50,407 bases of DNA, from the NCBI GenBank assembly GCA_035295745.1, contig DATGIL010000104.1:1-50407 (forward strand). The letters run 5' to 3'. This document shows, in pieces, positions 42,940-50,407 of the stretch. Position 1 is the first letter of the stretch. Each line of letters begins with the position of its first letter. The notes below the pieces were generated by a model that made no database searches, had not been told where the DNA came from, and saw only the letters and a program-made list of their open reading frames with translations. The stretch is from JAIQFL01 sp035295745. Its GTDB lineage: Bacteria; Acidobacteriota; Terriglobia; Bryobacterales; Bryobacteraceae. The position numbers were made by a program, and so were the translations under genes.

Positions 42940-43323
42940 ATGGCGGACATTAACGCAATTGCGGATCAGATTCAAGGCTTGACGCTGCTCGAGGCTTCTC
43001 AGCTCGTTAAGTTGCTCGAAGGCAGGCTCGGGGTTTCGGCGGCTGCGGCCGCTCCTGTGGCGGTAGCTGGCGGCGGCGGAGCTGCTGCACCGGCTCCGGT
43101 GGTTGAGGAAAAGACCGAATTTTCGGTGATCTTGACCGTCACCGGCGCGAACAAGATCAACGTCATTAAGGCGGTTCGCGAAGTCACCAGCCTGGGCCTC
43201 AAAGAAGCCAAGGATTTGGTAGACGGCGCTCCGAAGCCGATCAAGGAAGGCGTCAGCAAGGACGAGGCTGAGGCCATCAAGAAGAAATTTACGGACGCCG
43301 GCGCCACTGTAGAAGTCAAGTAA
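42940..43323 (+). CDS. rplL: 50S ribosomal protein L7/L12
   Basis: 127 residues. The N-terminal dimerisation helix (ADQIQGLTLLEASQLVKLLEGRLGV) is joined by an Ala/Gly/Pro hinge to the C-terminal factor-binding domain (EKTEFSVILTVTGANKINVIKAVREVTSLGLKEAKDLVDGAP). It binds elongation factors on the ribosomal stalk. AAGGAG (42927-42932) precedes the ATG at 42940 by 7 nt, so I prefer it to the TTG at 42934. A G-tract inverted repeat begins 7 bp after its stop. Confidence 0.98.
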   Translation: MADINAIADQIQGLTLLEASQLVKLLEGRLGVSAAAAAPVAVAGGGGAAAPAPVVEEKTEFSVILTVTGANKINVIKAVREVTSLGLKEAKDLVDGAPKPIKEGVSKDEAEAIKKKFTDAGATVEVK

Positions 43324-43330
43324 ATCCAGG

Positions 43331-43456
43331 CAGGGGTTGGGGTTTAGGAGTTGGGGTTTAGGGGTTGGGGTTAGGGAAAGGCCGCTTGCAGCAATCGCAG
43401 CCGCGACGGGCGCAAGTGGGTTCTCCTTAACCCCAACCCCTAAATCTCAACCCCTG
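43331..43456. repeat. G-tract long inverted repeat between rplL and rpoB (G-quadruplex candidate)
   Basis: The left arm (43331-43376) is built from GGGGTTGGGGTTTAGG-like words, with at least six G3-G4 runs separated by 2-5 bases on the coding strand. The right arm (43427-43456) is TTAACCCCAACCCCTAAATC followed by TCAACCCCTG, which pairs with the left arm in two alternative registers (26 of 30 positions in one). Inside, CCGCTTGC (43382-43389) and GCAAGTGG (43412-43419) extend the stem. The transcript could form a very stable hairpin, and the left arm alone could form a G-quadruplex. No U-run follows. It lies just 5 bp upstream of a predicted promoter for rpoB. Confidence 0.85.
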
Positions 43457-43461
43457 CGTGC

Positions 43462-43490
43462 TTGACGGAGGCGGGTTGTCCTGTTAGAGT
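43462..43490 (+). promoter_or_regulatory. Predicted internal promoter for rpoB-rpoC
   Basis: TTGACG (43462-43467), 17-bp spacer, TAGAGT (43485-43490). One mismatch in the -35 and two in the -10. The expected start near 43497 leaves a leader of about 370 nt before rpoB. It would let polymerase genes be transcribed apart from the ribosomal protein genes. Confidence 0.65.
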
Positions 43491-43496
43491 AGGTAG

Positions 43497-43866
43497 TTGG
43501 GTTTTGATTCATCCGGAGTCGACGCCCATTTGGTGACTGTGATTCCCGAATCCTGGTATTCAAATTGCAGTTCGGGTGGAACTGCAGAGAGGGGATCTCT
43601 GCGCGTTTCTTTCCCTGTAACTACCTCACAGGATTCGTGCGCCTGCACCTCCCCAGACCCCTGTTTCATCGCGAGCAGTATTCACCAACGTTTCCTTCCT
43701 CTGCTATTTTCTCATCTCTCGGCTTCCCGGGAGGCACTCGCGATCAGGCGAGTGCTCGCAGATTTGCGAGTGCTCGTACTTTTCCGGCCTTCCAGGCCAC
43801 CGATGGTTTTGTGCTGTTAAGCGCAGTTTTCTTGGCTTTGGTTCTTCGGCCGTCAGGAGTATAAGA
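43497..43866 (+). promoter_or_regulatory. Long structured leader of rpoB
   Basis: About 370 nt with no acceptable gene. Stem candidates: CCCGAA/TTCGGG near 43545-43576; GCAGAGA (43584-43590) with TCTCTGC (43596-43602), followed by a pyrimidine-rich tract; and GCACTCGC (43734-43741), which can pair perfectly with either of two copies of GCGAGTGC (43748-43755 and 43766-43773). The copies are part of an 11-bp direct repeat GCGAGTGCTCG, and CTCGCA/TGCGAG (43755-43770) offers a third, partly competing stem. GGCCTTCCAGGCC lies near 43786-43798. AGGAG (43855-43859) is the ribosome site, 7 nt before the ATG. Confidence 0.5.
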
Positions 43867-46800
43867 ATGGATATTCAAAATAACGGCGCTGCCCCCAAGC
43901 GAGTTGATTTTTCGAAGATCAAGACGTCCATACCGATTCCGAACCTGATCGAGGTTCAGAAGAAGTCGTACGAGCGCTTCTTGCAGATGGATCTGCTACC
44001 CAATGAACGCGAGGACATCGGGCTGCAGACGGTCTTCAATTCGGTATTTCCGATTTCGGATTTTCGTGGCGTCAGCGACTTGGAGTTCGTCGATTATTCG
44101 ATCGGCAACTGGGAGTGCAAATGCGGCAACTTGAAGGGACTGCACCACTTGCGGTCAACTTGCCGCAATTGCGGTGCGACTATCCGCACCGACCCCTTCC
44201 ATGCCGGCGACATCCTTTGCAATCATTGCGGGACCTTCAACAAGAACGTCGTTACGTTTTGCAATAAGTGCGGCGACCCGGTTGGGCTGCAACTGAAATA
44301 TGACATGCAGGAGTGCCAGGAGCGTGGCATGACTTACGCCGCTCCGCTCAAGGTCACGATCCGCCTCACCGTGTATTCCAAAGATCCGGACACGCAGAAG
44401 AAGAGCGTCCGCGATATTAAAGAACAGGAAGTCTTCTTCGGCGAAATTCCGCTGATGACCGACAACGGTACGTTCATCATCAACGGCACCGAGCGCGTCA
44501 TCGTTTCGCAGTTACACCGTTCGCCGGGCGTGTTCTTCGAGCGCGTTCCGGCGCAGGGCTATTTCCTGGGCAAAATCATTCCCTACCGCGGAAGCTGGGT
44601 AGAGTTCGAGTACGACAACAAGAACATCCTCTACGTCCGCATCGACCGCAAACGCAAGTTCTACGGCTCGGTGTTTCTGCGCGCGTTGGGTTACAAGACC
44701 GACGAGCAGATTCTGCGCGCCTTCTATCGCGTCAGCAAAATTTCCATGAAGGAGAAGAAACTCCTTTGGAACGTTGATGAAGGCTTGACCGGCCTGAAGC
44801 TCTCCTACGCAATCACGGGCAAGGCTGGCGAAACAATTGTCGGCCAAGGCAAAAAGATCACCTCCACGCTGTACAAGGAAATCCAGAAGGCCAAGGTCTC
44901 GCAGGTAGAGGTCGCGGTCAACGATCTGGAAGGCGCATATGTAGTCGCCGACGTGGTCGACATGACTACGGGCGAAGTGCTGATCGATGCCAACAGCGAG
45001 CTGACGCCTCCGACGATCGCCAAGCTGCTGGAAAGCGGGATCGAAGATTTCGAAATCTTCTTCCCCGAACGCGACGATGTAGGCACGGTGATCTCGGCCA
45101 CGATCCGCAAGGACGCGGTCAAGACGCAGAACGAGGCGTTGATCGAGATCTACCGCAAATTGCGGCCCGGCGACCCGCCGACGCTCGACACCGCCACGCA
45201 GCTCTTCCAGGGCATGTTCTTCGACCCGCGCAAGTATGACTTCTCGCGCGTGGGCCGCATGAAGTTCAACATCAAGCTGTTTGACAAGTCGGACGCCACC
45301 TCGCTCGACAAGCGCACGCTGGATTCCGAGGACTTCCGTGCCACCATCAAGTACCTGCTGAAACTCCGCAAGGGCATCGGCGCAGTCGACGATATCGATC
45401 ACCTCGGCAACCGCCGCGTTCGCGCGGTCGGTGAGCTGCTCGAAAACCAGTTCCGCATCGGCCTGGTGCGCATGGAGCGCGCCATCAAGGAAAAGATGTC
45501 GGTGTACCAGGAAATGTCGACGGCCATGCCGCACGACCTGGTCAACGCCAAGCCGGTGATGGCGGCGATCCGCGAGTTCTTCGGATCGAGCCAGTTATCG
45601 CAATTCATGGATCAGACCAACCCACTCTCCGAGATTACGCACAAGCGCCGTCTCTCGGCCCTGGGACCTGGTGGTCTGTCCCGCGAGCGCGCCGGATTTG
45701 AAGTCCGCGACGTGCATCCGACTCATTATGGCCGCATCTGCCCGATTGAGACGCCGGAAGGTCCGAACATCGGCTTGATCTCGTCGCTCTCGTGCTTCGC
45801 GCGCATCAACGAGTACGGCTTCATCGAGAGTCCCTACCGCAAGGTGATCAAGGGCTCGGTGATCGATGAAATCAAGATCCTCAATCCCGGCGACACCGAA
45901 TTCAAAGTGGGCGACATCGCGCCGCGCACGCAAATAGAAGATGCGAATCGGAAGCTCGGCGCCAAGAAGCAGCCTGCCGAGTACGAAGCGCACTGCGAAT
46001 ACCTGTCGGCGTGGGAAGAAGACAAGTGGACGGTGGCGCAGGCCAACGTGGAGCTGGATGAGAAGGGACGTATCGTTCCCGACCTGTCCAACGCCCGCCA
46101 GGCCGGCAACTTCGTCCTCAAGTCGCGCGATGAAGTCGAGTACATCGACGTGAGCCCGAAGCAACTCGTCTCGGTGGCCGCGAGTCTCATCCCATTCCTC
46201 GAAAACGACGACGCCAACCGCGCGTTGATGGGTTCGAACATGCAACGCCAGGCGGTTCCGCTGCTGCGTGCCGACGCCCCGTACGTGGGCACCGGCATGG
46301 AGCACGTGACGGCCCGCGATTCGGGCGCGGTGGTGCTCTGCCGCCGCTCCGGCGTGGTGGATTCGGTCGACTCCGAACGCATCATCGTCCGCGTGGAAGG
46401 TACGGCGCACGAAGGCCAACTTTCGCGCGAGGTGGGCGCGGACATCTATCAGCTCACCAAGTTCAAGCGGTCGAACCAGAATACGTGCATCAACCAGAAG
46501 CCGATCGTGAGAGTCGGGCAGCGGGTTACCAAGCAGTCCGTTTTGGCGGATGGCCCTTGCACCGACGAAGGCGAACTGGCGCTTGGACGCAACGTGCTGG
46601 TGGCCTTCATGCCCTGGCGCGGGTACAACTTCGAAGACGCCATCCTGGTCAGCGAAAAGCTGGTGAAGGAAGACTACTACACCTCGATCCACATTGAGGA
46701 GTTCGAAATCGAAGCCCGCGACACCAAGCTGGGGCCGGAAGAAATCACCCGTGACATTCCGAATATTGCCGATTCGTTCCTGCGCAATCTGGACGAGAGC

Positions 46801-48165
46801 GGTATCATTCGCATCGGCGCCACGGTGAAGCCTGGCGACATCCTGGTGGGCAAAGTGACGCCCAAGGGCGAAACCCAGCTCACCCCGGAAGAAAAGCTGC
46901 TCCGCGCGATCTTCGGCGAAAAGGCCGGCGACGTGAAGGACGCTTCGCTCTACTGCCCTCCCGGAATCGAAGGCACTATCGTCGATTGCAAGATCTTCTC
47001 CCGTAAGGGTCAGGAGAAGGACGAGCGGTCGAAATCGATCGAGGAATCGCAGATCGCTCGCCTGCAGCGCAACCTACAGGATGAAATTCGAATCCTGACC
47101 GACGAGCGCGCCAAGCGTTTGGGCAGCCTGCTCGAAGGTAAGAAGCTGTTGGCCGATCTGCACGACGAGAAGACCAACAAGCGCCTGCTCTCGAAGGATA
47201 CGGACCTGACGCGCGAGATCATCGAGAAGATGAAGTCGCGCGACCTGAAGCGCATGCGCCTCTCCAACAAGGATCCGCGTTTGAACGAGCAGATCGACGA
47301 AATCGAAGAGATGACGTCGCGCCAGATCGCGGTCCTGGAGAAGATTACCGACGAAAAGATCGGGAAGCTGCGCAAGGGAGACGAACTTCCGCCCGGCGTG
47401 ATCAAGCTGGTGAAGGTCTATATCGCCATGAAGCGCAAGCTCTCTGTCGGCGATAAGATGGCCGGACGCCACGGAAACAAGGGCGTGATCGCGCGCATTC
47501 TGCCGGAAGAGGACATGCCGTACCTGCCGGATGGAACGCCCGTCGAGATCGTGTTGAATCCTCTGGGCGTGCCCTCCCGTATGAACGTGGGCCAGATTCT
47601 GGAGACTCACCTGGGCTGGGCCGCGAAGGCGTTGGGCGTACACTTTGCGACTCCTGTCTTCGACGGAGCGACCGAGCGTGAAATCAAGAAGGCCCTGACG
47701 GATGCCAATCTGCCGACCTCCGGCAAGACCGTGCTCTTCGACGGTATGACCGGGACGCAGTTCGAGCAGCCGGTAACGGTGGGCTACATCTACATGTTGA
47801 AGCTGTCGCACCTGGTGGACGACAAGATTCACGCGCGTTCCATCGGGCCGTATTCGCTGATTACGCAACAGCCCCTCGGCGGCAAGGCGCAATTCGGCGG
47901 ACAGCGTTTCGGCGAAATGGAAGTCTGGGCGCTCGAAGCTTATGGCGCCGCGTACATTCTGCAGGAGCTTTTGACGGCAAAGTCGGACGACGTGTATGGC
48001 CGTGCCAAGATTTACGAGGCCATCGTCAAGGGCGAAGCCGCCATCGAGCCCGGTGTGCCGGAATCGTTCAACGTACTCATCCGCGAACTGCAGTCGTTGT
48101 GTCTCGATGTGGAGTTGATGAAGAAGCCGCGTGAAATCGCCGATACGGCGCTGGCGGCCGACTAA
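43867..48165 (+). CDS. rpoB: DNA-directed RNA polymerase subunit beta, with zinc-ribbon insertion
   Basis: 1432 residues, about 90 more than E. coli RpoB. Standard parts include the N-terminal SVFPISDFRGVSDLEFVDYSIG, MGEIPLMTDNG-type GEIPLMTDNGTFIINGTERVIVSQL, the rifampicin region (FGSSQLSQFMDQTNPLSEITHKRRLSALG), PIETPEGPNIGLISSL and the C-terminal RHGNKGVIARILP and GGKAQFGGQRFGEMEVWALEAYG. Unusual: between YSIG and LKYDMQECQERG, residues about 81-142 are an insertion with eight cysteines (84, 86, 99, 102, 118, 121, 132, 135), in the protrusion domain by comparison with E. coli. RpoB forms the catalytic core with RpoC. The gap to rpoC is a large hairpin. Confidence 0.97.
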   Translation: MDIQNNGAAPKRVDFSKIKTSIPIPNLIEVQKKSYERFLQMDLLPNEREDIGLQTVFNSVFPISDFRGVSDLEFVDYSIGNWECKCGNLKGLHHLRSTCRNCGATIRTDPFHAGDILCNHCGTFNKNVVTFCNKCGDPVGLQLKYDMQECQERGMTYAAPLKVTIRLTVYSKDPDTQKKSVRDIKEQEVFFGEIPLMTDNGTFIINGTERVIVSQLHRSPGVFFERVPAQGYFLGKIIPYRGSWVEFEYDNKNILYVRIDRKRKFYGSVFLRALGYKTDEQILRAFYRVSKISMKEKKLLWNVDEGLTGLKLSYAITGKAGETIVGQGKKITSTLYKEIQKAKVSQVEVAVNDLEGAYVVADVVDMTTGEVLIDANSELTPPTIAKLLESGIEDFEIFFPERDDVGTVISATIRKDAVKTQNEALIEIYRKLRPGDPPTLDTATQLFQGMFFDPRKYDFSRVGRMKFNIKLFDKSDATSLDKRTLDSEDFRATIKYLLKLRKGIGAVDDIDHLGNRRVRAVGELLENQFRIGLVRMERAIKEKMSVYQEMSTAMPHDLVNAKPVMAAIREFFGSSQLSQFMDQTNPLSEITHKRRLSALGPGGLSRERAGFEVRDVHPTHYGRICPIETPEGPNIGLISSLSCFARINEYGFIESPYRKVIKGSVIDEIKILNPGDTEFKVGDIAPRTQIEDANRKLGAKKQPAEYEAHCEYLSAWEEDKWTVAQANVELDEKGRIVPDLSNARQAGNFVLKSRDEVEYIDVSPKQLVSVAASLIPFLENDDANRALMGSNMQRQAVPLLRADAPYVGTGMEHVTARDSGAVVLCRRSGVVDSVDSERIIVRVEGTAHEGQLSREVGADIYQLTKFKRSNQNTCINQKPIVRVGQRVTKQSVLADGPCTDEGELALGRNVLVAFMPWRGYNFEDAILVSEKLVKEDYYTSIHIEEFEIEARDTKLGPEEITRDIPNIADSFLRNLDESGIIRIGATVKPGDILVGKVTPKGETQLTPEEKLLRAIFGEKAGDVKDASLYCPPGIEGTIVDCKIFSRKGQEKDERSKSIEESQIARLQRNLQDEIRILTDERAKRLGSLLEGKKLLADLHDEKTNKRLLSKDTDLTREIIEKMKSRDLKRMRLSNKDPRLNEQIDEIEEMTSRQIAVLEKITDEKIGKLRKGDELPPGVIKLVKVYIAMKRKLSVGDKMAGRHGNKGVIARILPEEDMPYLPDGTPVEIVLNPLGVPSRMNVGQILETHLGWAAKALGVHFATPVFDGATEREIKKALTDANLPTSGKTVLFDGMTGTQFEQPVTVGYIYMLKLSHLVDDKIHARSIGPYSLITQQPLGGKAQFGGQRFGEMEVWALEAYGAAYILQELLTAKSDDVYGRAKIYEAIVKGEAAIEPGVPESFNVLIRELQSLCLDVELMKKPREIADTALAAD

Positions 48166-48170
48166 AATCA

Positions 48171-48292
48171 GGGGGCCGGGATCCGGGGACCGGGGGCCAG
48201 GGATTAGTTGCTCGCTGCGCTCGCAGCGTTTCGAGGACGCGAGCGCAGCGAGTGGCAAATCCCTGGCCCCTGGCCCTTGGCCCCCGGCCCCC
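48171..48292. repeat. 122-bp nested inverted repeat between rpoB and rpoC
   Basis: Three perfect stems are nested: GGGGGCCGGG (48171-48180) with CCCGGCCCCC (48283-48292), 10 bp; GGGGCCAGGGATT (48193-48205) with AATCCCTGGCCCC (48258-48270), 13 bp; and CTCGCTGCGCTCGC (48211-48224) with GCGAGCGCAGCGAG (48239-48252), 14 bp, around a loop of 14 nt. It fills nearly all of the 138-bp gap and ends 3 bp before the ribosome site of rpoC. Transcribed, it would form a hairpin of exceptional stability, suitable as an RNase III processing site or as an attenuator. No U-run follows, so it is not a standard terminator. Confidence 0.93.
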
Positions 48293-48303
48293 AAGAAGGA
48301 CAG

Positions 48304-50407
<2,104 letters not shown>

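Noticed and set aside
43497..43820. 107-codon and 99-codon plus-strand frames in the rpoB leader
   Set aside because: Composition is unlike a protein (Ser/Cys/Pro/Leu-rich, no ribosome site), they overlap one another in different frames, and stem structures explain the region better.
45595..46692. 365-codon minus-strand frame, and similar ones at 47074-48294 and 48706-50367
   Set aside because: All are antisense to rpoB or rpoC, which are certain genes.
48171..48292. Intrinsic terminator between rpoB and rpoC
   Set aside because: There is no U-run after the stem and the rpoC ribosome site follows at once. Termination here would be lethal unless conditional.

Overview
The window is about 50 kb of GC-rich bacterial chromosome and looks like an acidobacterium of the Solibacter/Bryobacter type. 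That assignment is an inference. It rests on an 819-residue MacB/FtsX-type 'orphan' permease of the acidobacterial ADOP class, many Tat- or Sec-exported glycosidase-like and peptidase-like proteins, GTG starts, and several families of short dispersed intergenic repeats. No rRNA or tRNA genes, CRISPR array, intact insertion sequence, plasmid or phage module was seen.

Layout. 1-4.3 kb: a dispersed-repeat cluster, a Crp/Fnr regulator, an ADOP permease and a small exported Lys/Ala/Pro/Thr-rich protein with a clear terminator. 4.4-17 kb: a carbohydrate/peptide-use region. A GH127-type arabinofuranosidase is divergent from a three-gene run (aldose 1-epimerase, Tat-exported glycosidase-like protein, Tat-exported M24 peptidase). 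A GH13 alpha-glucan enzyme then faces a translationally coupled pair (Asp-box propeller protein plus alpha-toroid protein). 17-23.6 kb: a PAS-histidine kinase-receiver hybrid, a CocE-type hydrolase, an alpha/beta-hydrolase-TPR protein, a 43-bp tandem repeat array, a thioredoxin-like protein and an exported metallo-beta-lactamase-fold hydrolase. 23.6-28.8 kb: a phosphate transporter with its DUF47 partner, TtcA-type tRNA thiolase, an esterase/ATP-grasp gene pair and a zinc-ribbon membrane protein. 28.8-41.4 kb: mixed metabolic and exported proteins, including an FAD amine oxidase, a glutaminyl-cyclase-like M28 enzyme, a monooxygenase-domain/iron-alcohol-dehydrogenase pair, a methyltransferase, a TlpA-like protein and an M20 peptidase. 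Two members of one exported protein family flank this stretch. 41.5-50.4 kb: the ribosomal protein/RNA polymerase cluster rplA-rplJ-rplL-rpoB-rpoC (rpoC runs off the end), with no rplK, nusG or secE in front.

The most interesting material is in the rpo cluster. RpoB carries a roughly 62-residue insertion with eight cysteines. Its first half has exactly the cysteine spacing of the beta-prime N-terminal zinc-binding domain encoded just downstream. Both gaps around rpoB hold very long G-tract inverted repeats, one of them also a G-quadruplex candidate. A promoter and a structured leader of about 370 nt precede rpoB. Elsewhere, two copies of a small mobile-element-like inverted repeat share GTGGCGCAAA-type ends, and a REP-like repeat family occurs in four intergenic clusters, once as a 43-bp tandem array.
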